Shown: one piece after another, positions 24,601-39,600 of the stretch
How positions within the stretch are numbered: position 1 is the stretch's first letter
Layout: every line of letters starts with the position of its first letter
Assembly (NCBI RefSeq): GCF_038502225.1
Contig: NC_091293.1
Span: forward strand, 3,360,289 to 3,424,288
Origin: Cherax quadricarinatus
Taxonomy: Eukaryota > Arthropoda > Malacostraca > Decapoda > Parastacidae
Direction: 5' to 3'
DNA: 64,000 nt
Made by a program: the position numbers and the translations under genes
The notes under the pieces: model-generated
What the model was told of the DNA's origin: nothing
What the model saw: the letters and a program-made list of their open reading frames with translations, nothing else
Databases searched by the model: none

Positions 24601-27600
24601 CCAGGGAACAACACTCAGGCAGTCTCCCACCCAGGGAACAACACTCAGGCAGTCTCCCACCCAGGGAACAACACTCAGGCAGTCTCCCAGCCAGGGAACA
24701 ACACTCAGGCAGTCTCCCACCCAGGGAACAACACTCAGGCAGTCTCCCACACAGGGAACAACACTCAGGCAGTCTCCCACACAGGGAACAACACTCAGGC
24801 AGTCTCCCACCCAGGGAACAACACTCAGGCAGTCTCCCACCCAGGGAACAACACTCAGGCAGTCTCCCACACAGGGAACAACACTCAGGCAGTCTCCCAC
24901 ACAGGGAACAACACTCAGGCAGTCTCCCACACAGGGAACAACACTCAGGCAGTCTCCCACACAGGGAACAACACTCAGGCAGTCTCCCACCCAGGGAACA
25001 ACACTCAGGCAGTCTCCCACACAGGGAACAACACTCAGGCAGTCTCCCACACAGGGAACAACACTCAGGCAGTCTCCCACCCAGGGAACAACACTCAGGC
25101 AGTCTCCCACCCAGGGAACAACACTCAGGCAGTCTCCCACCCAGGGAACAACACTCAGGCAGTCTCCCACCCAGGGAACAACACTCAGGCAGTCTCCCAC
25201 ACAGGGAACAACACTCAGGCAGTCTCCCACCCAGGGAACAACACTCAGGCAGTCTCCCACACAGGGAACAACACTCAGGCAGTCTCCCAGCCAGGGAACA
25301 ACACTCAGGCAGTCTCCCACACAGGGAACAACACTCAGGCAGTCTCCCACCCAGGGAACAACACTCAGGCAGTCTCCCACACAGGGAACAACACTCAGGC
25401 AGTCTCCCACACAGGGAACAACACTCAGGCAGTCTCCCACACAGGGAACAACACTCAGGCAGTCTCCCACCCGGGGACCAACCCTCAGGCAGTCTCCCAC
25501 ACAGGGAACAACACTCAGGCAGTCTCCCACCCAGGGAACAACACTCAGGCAGTCTCCCACACAGGGAACAACACTCAGGCAGTCTCCCACACAGGGAACA
25601 ACACTCAGGCAGTCTCCCACCCAGGGAACAACACTCAGGCAGTCTCCCACACAGGGAACAACACTCAGGCAGTCTCCCACACAGGGAACAACACTCAGGC
25701 AGTCTCCCACACAGGGAACAACACTCAGGCAGTCTCCCACACAGGGAACAACACTCAGGCAGTCTCCCACACAGGGAACAACACTCAGGCAGTCTCCCAC
25801 ACAGGGAACAACACTCAGGCAGTCTCCCACACAGGGAACAACACTCAGGCAGTCTCCCACACAGGGAACAACACTCAGGCAGTCTCCCACACAGGGAACA
25901 ACACTCAGGCAGTCTCCCACACAGGGAACAACACTCAGGCAGTCTCCCACACAGGGAACAACACTCAGGCAGTCTCCCACACAGGGAACAACACTCAGGC
26001 AGTCTCCCACACAGGGAACAACACTCAGGCAGTCTCCCACACAGGGAACAACACTCAGGCAGTCTCCCACACAGGGAACAACACTCAGGCAGTCTCCCAC
26101 ACAGGGAACAACACTCAGGCAGTCTCCCAGCCAGGGAACAACACTCAGGCAGTCTCCCAGCCAGGGAACAACACTCAGGCAGTCTCCCACACAGGGAACA
26201 ACACTCAGGCAGTCTCCCACACAGGGAACAACACTCAGGCAGTCTCCCACACAGGGAACAACACTCAGGCAGTCTCCCACACAGGGAACAACACTCAGGC
26301 AGTCTCCCACACAGGGAACAACACTCAGGCAGTCTCCCACACAGGGAACAACACTCAGGCAGTCTCCCACACAGGGAACAACACTCAGGCAGTCTCCCAC
26401 ACAGGGAACAACACTCAGGCAGTCTCCCACACAGGGAACAACACTCAGGCAGTCTCCCACACAGGGAACAACACTCAGGCAGTCTCCCACACAGGGAACA
26501 ACACTCAGGCAGTCTCCCACACAGGGAACAACACTCAGGCAGTCTCCCACACAGGGAACAACACTCAGGCAGTCTCCCACACAGGGAACAACACTCAGGC
26601 AGTCTCCCACCCAGGGAACAACACTCAGGCAGTCTCCCACACAGGGAACAACACTCAGGCAGTCTCCCACACAGGGAACAACACTCAGGCAGTCTCCCAC
26701 ACAGGGAACAACACTCAGGCAGTCTCCCACCCAGGGAACAACACTCAGGCAGTCTCCCACCCAGGGAACAACACTCAGGCAGTCTCCCACCCAGGGAACA
26801 ACACTCAGGCAGTCTCCCACCCAGGGAACAACACTCAGGCAGTCTCCCACCCAGGGAACAACACTCAGGCAGTCTCCCACACAGGGAACAACACTCAGGC
26901 AGTCTCCCACACAGGGAACAACACTCAGGCAGTCTCCCACACAGGGAACAACACTCAGGCAGTCTCCCACACAGGGAACAACACTCAGGCAGTCTCCCAC
27001 ACAGGGAACAACACTCAGGCAGTCTCCCACACAGGGAACAACACTCAGGCAGTCTCCCACACAGGGAACAACACTCAGGCAGTCTCCCACACAGGGAACA
27101 ACACTCAGGCAGTCTCCCACACAGGGAACAACACTCAGGCAGTCTCCCAGCCAGGGAACAACACTCAGGCAGTCTCCCACACAGGGAACAACACTCAGGC
27201 AGTCTCCCACACAGGGAACAACACTCAGGCAGTCTCCCACACAGGGAACAACACTCAGGCAGTCTCCCACCCAGGGAACAACACTCAGGCAGTCTCCCAC
27301 ACAGGGAACAACACTCAGGCAGTCTCCCACACAGGGAACAACACTCAGGCAGTCTCCCACACAGGGAACAACACTCAGGCAGTCTCCCACACAGGGAACA
27401 ACACTCAGGCAGTCTCCCACACAGGGAACAACACTCAGGCAGTCTCCCACACAGGGAACAACACTCAGGCAGTCTCCCACACAGGGAACAACACTCAGGC
27501 AGTCTCCCACACAGGGAACAACACTCAGGCAGTCTCCCACCCAGGGAACAACACTCAGGCAGTCTCCCAGCCAGGGAACAACACTCAGGCAGTCTCCCAC

Positions 27601-30600
27601 ACAGGGAACAACACTCAGGCAGTCTCCCACCCAGGGAACAACACTCAGGCAGTCTCCCACACAGGGAACAACACTCAGGCAGTCTCCCACACAGGGAACA
27701 ACACTCAGGCAGTCTCCCACACAGGGAACAACACTCAGGCAGTCTCCCAGCCAGGGAACAACACTCAGGCAGTCTCCCACACAGGGAACAACACTCAGGC
27801 AGTCTCCCACACAGGGAACAACACTCAGGCAGTCTCCCACACAGGGAACAACACTCAGGCAGTCTCCCACACAGGGAACAACACTCAGGCAGTCTCCCAC
27901 ACAGGGAACAACACTCAGGCAGTCTCCCACACAGGGAACAACACTCAGGCAGTCTCCCACCAGGGAACAACACTCAGGCAGTCTCCCACACAGGGAACAA
28001 CACTCAGGCAGTCTCCCACACAGGGAACAACACTCAGGCAGTCTCCCACACAGGGAACAACACTCAGGCAGTCTCCCACACAGGGAACAACACTCAGGCA
28101 GTCTCCCACACAGGGAACAACACTCAGGCAGTCTCCCACCCAGGGAACAACACTCAGGCAGTCTCCCAGCCAGGGAACAACACTCAGGCAGTCTCCCACA
28201 CAGGGAACAACACTCAGGCAGTCTCCCACACAGGGAACAACACTCAGGCAGTCTCCCACAACACTCAGGCCAGGGAACAACACTCAGGCAGTCTCCCACA
28301 CAGGGAACAACACTCAGGCAGTCTCCCACACAGGGAACAACACTCAGGCAGTCTCCCACACAGGGAACAACACTCAGGCAGTCTCCCACACAGGGAACAA
28401 CACTCAGGCAGTCTCCCACCAGGGAACAACACTCAGGCAGTCTCCCACACAGGGAACAACACTCAGGCAGTCTCCCACCCAGGGAACAACACTCAGGCAG
28501 TCTCCCACACAGGGAACAACACTCAGGCAGTCTCCCACCCAGGGAACAACACTCAGGCAGTCTCCCACACAGGGAACAACACTCAGGCAGTCTCCCACCG
28601 AGGGAACAACAATCAGGCAGTCTCCCACCCAGGGAACAACACTCAGGCAGTCTCCCAGCCAGGGAACAACACTCAGGCAGTCTCCCACACAGGGAACAAC
28701 ACTCAGGCAGTCTCCCACACAGGGAACAACACTCAGGCAGTCTCCCACACAGGGAACAACACTCAGGCAGTCTCCCACACAGGGAACAACACTCAGGCAG
28801 TCTCCCACACAGGGAACAACACTCAGGCAGTCTCCCACACAGGGAACAACACTCAGGCAGTCTCCCACACAGGGAACAACACTCAGGCAGTCTCCCACAC
28901 AGGGAACAACACTCAGGCAGTCTCCCACACAGGGAACAACACTCAGGCAGTCTCCCACACAGGGAACAACACTCAGGCAGTCTCCCACACAGGGAACAAC
29001 ACTCAGGCAGTCTCCCACACAGGGAACAACACTCAGGCAGTCTCCCACACAGGGAACAACACTCAGGCAGTCTCCCACACAGGGAACAACACTCAGGCAG
29101 TCTCCCACACAGGGAACAACACTCAGGCAGTCTCCCACACAGGGAACAACACTCAGGCAGTCTCCCACACAGGGAACAACACTCAGGCAGTCTCCCACCC
29201 AGGGAACAACACTCAGGCAGTCTCCCACACAGGGAACAACACTCAGGCAGTCTCCCACACAGGGAACAACACTCAGGCAGTCTCCCACACAGGGAACAAC
29301 ACTCAGGCAGTCTCCCACACAGGGAACAACACTCAGGCAGTCTCCCACCGAGGGAACAACACTCAGGCAGTCTCCCACACAGGGAACAACACTCAGGCAG
29401 TCTCCCACCCAGGGAACAACACTCAGGCAGTCTCCCACCAGGGAACAACACTCAGGCAGTCTCCCACCAGGGAACAACACTCAGGCAGTCTCCCACCCAG
29501 GGAACAACACTCAGGCAGTCTCCCACTCAGGGAACAACACTCAGGCAGTCTCCCACACAGGGAACAACACTCAGGCAGTCTCCCACACAGGGAACAACAC
29601 TCAGGGAGTCTCCCACAACACTCAGGCAGTCTCCCACACAGGGAACAACACTCAGGCAGTCTCCCACACAGGGAACAACACTCAGGCAGTCTCCCACACA
29701 GGGAACAACACTCAGGCAGTCTCCCACACAGGGAACAACACTCAGGCAGTCTCCCACACAGGGAACAACACTCAGGCAGTCTCCCACACAGGGAACAACA
29801 CTCAGGCAGTCTCCCACACAGGGAACAACACTCAGGCAGTCTCCCACACAGGGAACAACACTCAGGCAGTCTCCCACACAGGGAACAACACTCAGGCAGT
29901 CTCCCACACAGGGAACAACACTCAGGCAGTCTCCCACACAGGGAACAACACTCAGGCAGTCTCCCACACAGGGAACAACACTCAGGCAGTCTCCCACACA
30001 GGGAACAACACTCAGGCAGTCTCCCACACAGGGAACAACACTCAGGCAGTCTCCCACCAAGGGAACAACACTCAGGCAGTCTCCCACACAGGGAACAACA
30101 CTCAGGCAGTCTCCCACACAGGGAACAACACTCAGGCAGTCTCCCACACAGGGAACAACACTCAGGCAGTCTCCCACACAGGGAACAACACTCAGGCAGT
30201 CTCCCACACAGGGAACAACACTCAGGCAGTCTCCCACACAGGGAACAACACTCAGGCAGTCTCCCACACAGGGAACAACACTCAGGCAGTCTCCCACACA
30301 GGGAACAACACTCAGGCAGTCTCCCACACAGGGAACAACACTCAGGCAGTCTCCCACACAGGGAACAACACTCAGGCAGTCTCCCACACAGGGAACAACA
30401 CTCAGGCAGTCTCCCACACAGGGAACAACACTCAGGCAGTCTCCCACACAGGGAACAACACTCAGGCAGTCTCCCACACAGGGAACAACACTCAGGCAGT
30501 CTCCCACCCAGGGAACAACACTCAGGCAGTCTCCCACACAGGGAACAACACTCAGGCAGTCTCCCACACAGGGAACAACACTCAGGCAGTCTCCCACACA

Positions 30601-33600
30601 GGGAACAACACTCAGGCAGTCTCCCACACAGGGAACAACACTCAGGCAGTCTCCCACACAGGGAACAACACTCAGGCAGTCTCCCAACCAGGGAACAACA
30701 CTCAGGCAGTCTCCCACACAGGGAACAACACTCAGGCAGTCTCCCACACAGGGAACAACACTCAGGCAGTCTCCCACACAGGGAACAACACTCAGGCAGT
30801 CTCCCACACAGGGAACAACACTCAGGCAGTCTCCCACACAGGGAACAACACTCAGGCAGTCTCCCACACAGGGAACAACACTCAGGCAGTCTCCCACACA
30901 GGGAACAACACTCAGGCAGTCTCCCACACAGGGAACAACATTCAGGCAGTCTCCCACCAGGGAACAACACTCAGGCAGTCTCCCACCAGGGAACAACACT
31001 CAGGCAGTCTCCCACACAGGGAACAACACTCAGGCAGTCTCCCACACAGGGAACAACACTCAGGCAGTCTCCCACACAGGGAACAACACTCAGGCAGTCT
31101 CCCACACAGGGAACAACACTCAGGCAGTCTCCCACACAGGGAACAACACTCAGGCAGTCTCCCACACAGGGAACAACACTCAGGCAGTCTCCCACACAGG
31201 GAACAACACTCAGGCAGTCTCCCACACAGGGAACAACACTCAGGCAGTCTCCCACACAGGGAACAACACTCAGGCAGTCTCTCACCAGGGAACAACACTC
31301 AGGCAGTCTCCCACACAGGGAACAACACTCAGGCAGTCTCCCACACAGGGAACAACACTCAGGCAGTCTCCCACACAGGGAACAACACTCAGGCAGTCTC
31401 CCACACAGGGAACAACACTCAGGCAGTCTCCCACACAGGGAACAACACTCAGGCAGTCTCCCACACAGGGAACAACACTCAGGCAGTCTCCCAGCCAGGG
31501 AACAACACTCAGGCAGTCTCCCACACAGGGAACAACACTCAGGCAGTCTCCCACACAGGGAACAACACTCAGGCAGTCTCCCACACAGGGAACAACACTC
31601 AGGCAGTCTCCCACACAGGGAACAACACTCAGGCAGTCTCCCAGCCAGGGAACAACACTCAGGCAGTCTCCCACCCAGGGAACAACACTCAGGCAGTCTC
31701 CCACCCAGGGAACAACACTCAGGCAGTCTCCCACCCAGGGAACAACACTCAGGCAGTCTCCCACCCAGGGAACAACACTCAGGCAGTCTCCCACCCAGGG
31801 AACAACACTCAGGCAGTCTCCCACCCAGGGAACAACACTCAGGCAGTCTCCCACACAGGGAACAACACTCAGGCAGTCTCCCACACAGGGAACAACACTC
31901 AGGCAGTCTCCCACCCAGGGAACAACACTCAGGCAGTCTCCCACACAGGGAACAACACTCAGGCAGTCTCCCACCCAGGGAACAACACTCAGGCAGTCTC
32001 CCACCCAGGGAACAACACTCAGGCAGTCTCCCACACAGGGAACAACACTCAGGCAGTCTCCCACACAGGGAACAACACTCAGGCAGTCTCCCACACAGGG
32101 AACAACACTCAGGCAGTCTCCCACACAGGGAACAACACTCAGGCAGTCTCCCACACAGGGAACAACACTCAGGCAGTCTCCCACACAGGGAACAACACTC
32201 AGGCAGTCTCCCACACAGGGAACAACACTCAGGCAGTCTCCCACACAGGGAACAACACTCAGGCAGTCTCCCACACAGGGAACAACACTCAGGCAGTCTC
32301 CCACACAGGGAACAACACTCAGGCAGTCTCCCACACAGGGAACAACACTCAGGCAGTCTCCCACACAGGGAACAACACTCAGGCAGTCTCCCACACAGGG
32401 AACAACACTCAGGCAGTCTCCCACACAGGGAACAACACTCAGGCAGTCTCCCACACAGGGAACAACACTCAGGCAGTCTCCCACACAGGGAACAACACTC
32501 AGGCAGTCTCCCACACAGGGAACAACACTCAGGGAGTCTCCCACTCTGGGAACAACACTCAGGCAGCCTCCCACAGGGAACAACACTCAGGCAGTCTCCC
32601 TCACAGGGAACAACACTCAGGCAGTCTCCCACACAGGCAACAACACTCAGGCAGTCTCCCACCCAGGGAACAACACTCAGGCAGTCTCCCACCCAGGGAA
32701 CAACACTCAGGCAGTCTCCCACACAGGGAACAACACTCAGAAAGTCTTCCACACAGGGAACAACACTCAGGCAGTCTCCCACACAGGGAACAACACTCAG
32801 GCAGTCTCCCAATCAGGGAACAACACTCAGGCAGTCTCCCACACAGGGAACAACACTCAGGCAGTCTCCCACCAACACTCAGGCAGTCTCCCACACAGGG
32901 AACAACACTCAGGCAGTCTCCCACACAGGGAACAACACTCAGGCAGTCTCCCACACAGGGAACAACACTCAGGCAGTCTCCCACACAGGGAACAACACTC
33001 AGGCAGTCTCCCACACAGGGAACAACACTCAGGCAGTCTCCCACACAGGGAACAACACTCAGGCAGTCTCCCACACAGGGAACAACACTCAGGCAGTCTC
33101 CCACCCAGGGAACAACACTCAGGCAGTCTCCCACACAGGGAACAACACTCAGGCAGTCTCCCACACAGGGAACAACACTCAGGCAGTCTCCCACACAGGG
33201 AACAACACTCAGGCAGTCTCCCACACAGGGAACAACACTCAGGCAGTCTCCCACACAGGGAACAACACTCAGGCAGTCTCCCACACAGGGAACAACACTC
33301 AGGCAGTCTCCCACACAGGGAACAACACTCAGGCAGTCTCCCACACAGGGAACAACACTCAGGCAGTCTCCCACACAGGGAACAACACTCAGGCAGTCTC
33401 CCACACAGGGAACAACACTCAGGCAGTCTCCCACACAGGGAACAACACTCAGGCAGTCTCCCACACAGGGAACAACACTCAGGCAGTCTCCCACACAGGG
33501 AACAACACTCAGGCAGTCTCCCACCCAGGGAACAACACTCAGGCAGTCTCCCACCCAGGGAACAACACTCAGGCAGTCTCCCACACAGGGAACAACACTC

Positions 33601-36600
33601 AGGCAGTCTCCCACCCAGGGAACAACACTCAGGCAGTCTCCCACACAGGGAACAACACTCAGGCAGTCTCCCACACAGGGAACAACACTCAGGCAGTCTC
33701 CCAGCCAGGGAACAACACTCAGGCAGTCTCCCACACAGGGAACAACACTCAGGCAGTCTCCCACCCAGGGAACAACACTCAGGCAGTCTCCCACCCAGGG
33801 AACAACACTCAGGCAGTCTCCCAGCCAGGGAACAACACTCAGGCAGTCTCCCACCCAGGGAACAACACTCAGGCAGTCTCCCACAGGGGGAACAACACTC
33901 AGGCAGTCTCCCACCCAGGGAACAACACTCAGGCAGTCTCCCACCACGGGAACAACACTCAGGCAGTCTCCCACCAGGGAACAACACTCAGGCAGTCTCC
34001 CACCCAGGGAACAACACTCAGGCAGTCTCCCACCCAGGGAACAACACTCAGGCAGTCTCCCACACAGGGAACAACACTCAGGCAGTCTCCCACACAGGGA
34101 ACAACACTCAGGCAGTCTCCCACCCAGGGAACAACACTCAGGCAGTCTCCCACACAGGGAACAACACTCAGGCAGTCTCCCACACAGGGAACAACACTCA
34201 GGCAGTCTCCCACACAGGGAACAACACTCAGGCAGTCTCCCACCCAGGGAACAACACTCAGGCAGTCTCCCACACAGGGAACAACACTCAGGCAGTCTCC
34301 CACACAGGGAACAACACTCAGGCAGTCTCCCACACAGGGAACAACACTCAGGCAGTCTCCCACACAGGGAACAACACTCAGGCAGTCTCCCACACAGGGA
34401 ACAACACTCAGGCAGTCTCCCACACAGGGAACAACACTCAGGCAGTCTCCCACACAGGGAACAACACTCAGGCAGTCTCCCACACAGGGAACAACACTCA
34501 GGCAGTCTCCCACACAGGGAACAACACTCAGGCAGTCTCCCACACAGGGAACAACACTCAGGCAGTCTCCCACACAGGGAACAACACTCAGGCAGTCTCC
34601 CACACAGGGAACAACACTCAGGCAGTCTCCCACACAGGGAACAACACTCAGGCAGTCTCCCACACAGGGAACAACACTCAGGCAGTCTCCCACACAGGGA
34701 ACAACACTCAGGCAGTCTCCCACACAGGGAACAACACTCAGGCAGTCTCCCACACAGGGAACAACACTCAGGCAGTCTCCCACCCAGGGAACAACACTCA
34801 GGCAGTCTCCCACCCAGGGAACAACACTCAGGCAGTCTCCCACCCAGGGAACAACACTCAGGCAGTCTCCCACCCAGGGAAAAACACTCAGGCAGTCTCC
34901 CACACAGGGAACAACACTCAGGCAGTCTCCCACACAGGGAACAACACTCAGGCAGTCTCCCACCCAGGGAACAACACTCAGGCAGTCTCCCACACAGGGA
35001 ACAACACTCAGGCAGTCTCCCACACAGGGAACAACACTCAGGCAGTCTCCCACACAGGGAACAACACTCAGGCAGTCTCCCACACAGGGAACAACACTCA
35101 GGCAGTCTCCCACCCAGGGAACAACACTCAGGCAGTCTCCCACACAGGGAACAACACTCAGGCAGTCTCCCACCCAGGGAACAACACTCAGGCAGTCTCC
35201 CACCCAGGGAACAACACTCAGGCAGTCTCCCACACAGGGAACAACACTCAGGCAGTCTCCCACACAGGGAACAACACTCAGGCAGTCTCCCACCCAGGGA
35301 ACAACACTCAGGCAGTCTCCCACACAGGGAACAACACTCAGGCAGTCTCCCACACAGGGAACAACACTCAGGCAGTCTCCCACACAGGGAACAACACTCA
35401 GGCAGTCTCCCACACAGGGAACAACACTCAGGCAGTCTCCCACACAGGGAACAACACTCAGGCAGTCTCCCACACAGGGAACAACACTCAGGCAGTCTCC
35501 CACACAGGGAACAACACTCAGGCAGTCTCCCACACAGGGAACAACACTCAGGCAGTCTCCCACACAGGGAACAACACTCAGGCAGTCTCCCACACAGGGA
35601 ACAACACTCAGGCAGTCTCCCACACAGGGAACAACACTCAGGCAGTCTCCCACACAGGGAACAACACTCAGGCAGTCTCCCACACAGGGAACAACACTCA
35701 GGCAGTCTCCTCGCCAGGGAACAACACTCAGGCAGTCTCCCACACAGGGAACAACACTCAGGCAGTCTCCCACACAGGGAACAACACTCAGGCAGTCTCC
35801 CACACAGGGAACAACACTCAGGCAGTCTCCCACACAGGGAACAACACTCAGGCAGTCTCCCACACAGGGAACAACACTCAGGCAGTCTCCCACACAGGGA
35901 ACAACACTCAGGCAGTCTCCCAGCCAGGGAACAACACTCAGGCAGTCTCCCACACAGGGAACAACACTCAGGCAGTCTCCCACCCAGGGAACAACACTCA
36001 GGCAGTCTCCCACCCAGGGAACAACACTCAGGCAGTCTCACACACAGGGAACAACACTCAGGCAGTCTCCCACACAGGGAACAACACTCAGGCAGTCTCC
36101 CACACAGGGAACAACACTCAGGCAGTCTCCCACACAGGGAACAACACTCAGGCAGTCTCCCACCCAGGGAACAACACTCAGGCAGTCTCCCACACAGGGA
36201 ACAACACTCAGGCAGTCTCCCACCCAGGGAACAACACTCAGGCAGTCTCCCACACAGGGAACAACACTCAGGCAGTCTCCCACACAGGGAACAACACTCA
36301 GGCAGTCTCCCACACAGGGAACAACACTCAGGCAGTCTCCCACACAGGGAACAACACTCAGGCAGTCTCCCACACAGGGAACAACACTCAGGCAGTCTCC
36401 CACACAGGGAACAACACTCAGGCAGTCTCCCACACAGGGAACAACACTCAGGCAGTCTCCCACACAGGGAACAACACTCAGGCAGTCTCCCACAGTCAGG
36501 GAACAACACTCAGGCAGTCTCCCACACAGGGAACAACACTCAGGCAGTCTCCCACACAGGGAACAACACTCAGGCAGTCTCCCACACAGGGAACAACACT

Positions 36601-39600
36601 CAGGCAGTCTCCCACACAGGGAACAACACTCAGGCAGTCTCCCACACAGGGAACAACACTCAGGCAGTCTCCCACACAGGGAACAACACTCAGGCAGTCT
36701 CCCACACAGGGAACAACACTCAGGCAGTCTCCCACACAGGGAACAACACTCAGGCAGTCTCCCACACAGGGAACAACACTCAGGCAGTCTCCCACACAGG
36801 GAACAACACTCAGGCAGTCTCCCACACAGGGAACAACACTCAGGCAGTCTCCCAGCCAGGGAACAACACTCAGGCAGTCTCCCACACAGGGAACAACACT
36901 CAGGCAGTCTCCCACACAGGGAACAACACTCAGGCAGTCTCCCACACAGGGAACAACACTCAGGCAGTCTCCCACCCAGGGAACAACACTCAGGCAGTCT
37001 CCCACACAGGGAACAACACTCAGGCAGTCTCCCACACAGGGAACAACACTCAGGCAGTCTCCCACACAGGGAACAACACTCAGGCAGTCTCCCACACAGG
37101 GAACAACACTCAGGCAGTCTCCCAGGGAACAACACTCAGGCAGTCTCCCACACAGGGAACAACACTCAGGCAGTCTCCCACACAGGGAACAACACTCAGG
37201 CAGTCTCCCAGCCAGGGAACAACACTCAGGCAGTCTCCCACACAGGGAACAACACTCAGGCAGTCTCCCACACAGGGAACAACACTCAGGCAGTCTCCCA
37301 CACAGGGAACAACACTCAGGCAGTCTCCCACACAGGGAACAACACTCAGGCAGTCTCCCACACAGGGAACAACACTCAGGGAACAACACTCAGGCAGTCT
37401 CCCACACAGGGAACAACACTCAGGCAGTCTCCCACCCAGGGAACAACACTCAGGCAGTCTCCCACACAGGGAACAACACTCAGGCAGTCTCCCACCCAGG
37501 GAACAACACTCAGGCAGTCTCCCACACAGGGAACAACACTCAGGCAGTCTCCCACACAGGGAACAACACTCAGGCAGTCTCCCACCCAGGGAACAACACT
37601 CAGGCAGTCTCCCACACAGGGAACAACACTCAGGCAGTCTCCCACCCAGGGAACAACACTCAGGCAGTCTCCCACACAGGGAACAACACTCAGGCAGTCT
37701 CCCACACAGGGAACAACACTCAGGCAGTCTCCCACACAGGGAACAACACTCAGGCAGTCTCCCACACAGGGAACAACACTCAGGCAGTCTCCCACACAGG
37801 GAACAACACTCAGGCAGTCTCCCACACAGGGAACAACACTCAGGCAGTCTCCCACACAGGGAACAACACTCAGGCAGTCTCCCACCCAGGGAACAACACT
37901 CAGGCAGTCTCCCACCCAGGGAACAACACTCAGGCAGTCTCCCAGCCAGGGAACAACACTCAGGCAGTCTCCCACCCAGGGAACAACACTCAGGCAGTCT
38001 CCCACCCAGGGAACAACACTCAGGCAGTCTCCCACCCAGGGAACAACACTCAGGCAGTCTCCCACCCAGGGAACAACACTCAGGCAGTCTCCCACCCAGG
38101 GAACAACACTCAGGCAGTCTCCCACACAGGGAACAACACTCAGGCAGTCTCCCACACAGGGAACAACACTCAGGCAGTCTCCCACCCAGGGAACAACACT
38201 CAGGCAGTCTCCCACACAGGGAACAACACTCAGGCAGTCTCCCACACAGGGAACAACACTCAGGCAGTCTCCCACACAGGGAACAACACTCAGGCAGTCT
38301 CCCACCCAGGGAACAACACTCAGGCAGTCTCCCACACAGGGAACAACACTCAGGCAGTCTCCCACACAGGGAACAACACTCAGGCAGTCTCCCACACAGG
38401 GAACAACACTCAGGCAGTCTCCCACACAGGGAACAACACTCAGGCAGTCTCCCACACAGGGAACAACACTCAGGCAGTCTCCCACACAGGGAACAACACT
38501 CAGGCAGTCTCCCACACAGGGAACAACACTCAGGCAGTCTCCCACACAGGGAACAACACTCAGGCAGTCTCCCACACAGGGAACAACACTCAGGCAGTCT
38601 CCCACCAGGGAACAACACTCAGGCAGTCTCCCACACAGGGAACAACACTCAGGCAGTCTCCCACACAGGGAACAACACTCAGGCAGTCTCCCACACAGGG
38701 AACAACACTCAGGCAGTCTCCCACACAGGGAACAACACTCAGGCAGTCTCCCACACAGGGAACAACACTCAGGCAGTCTCCCACACAGGGAACAACACTC
38801 AGGCAGTCTCCCACACAGGGAACAACACTCAGGCAGTCTCCCACCCAGGGAACAACACTCAGGCAGTCTCCCACCCAGGGAACAACACTCAGGCAGTCTC
38901 CCACACAGGGAACAACACTCACGCAGTCTCCCACCCAGGGAACAACACTCAGGCAGTCTCCCACCCAGGGAACAACACTCAGGCAGTCTCCCACACAGGG
39001 AACAACACTCAGGCAGTCTCCCACAGGGAACAACACTCAGGGTCTCCCACAACAACACTCAGGCAGTCTCCCACACAGGGAACAACACTCAGGCAGTCTC
39101 CCACCAGGGAACAACACTCAGGCAGTCTCCCACACAGGGAACAACACTCAGGCAGTCTCCCACACAGGGAACAACACTCAGGCAGTCTCCCACACAGGGA
39201 ACAACACTCAGGCAGTCTCCCACACAGGGAACAACACTCAGGCAGTCTCCCACACAGGGAACAACACTCAGGCAGTCTCCCACCCAGGGAACAACACTCA
39301 GGCAGTCTCCCACCCAGGGAACAACACTCAGGCAGTCTCCCACCCAGGGAACAACACTCAGGCAGTCTCCCACACAGGGAACAACACTCAGGCAGTCTCC
39401 CACACAGGGAACAACACTCAGGCAGTCTCCCAGCCAGGGAACAACACTCAGGCAGTCTCCCACACAGGGAACAACACTCAGGCAGTCTCCCACACAGGGA
39501 ACAACACTCAGGCAGTCTCCCACACAGGGAACAACACTCAGGCAGTCTCCCACACAGGGAACAACACTCAGGCAGTCTCCCACACAGGGAACAACACTCA

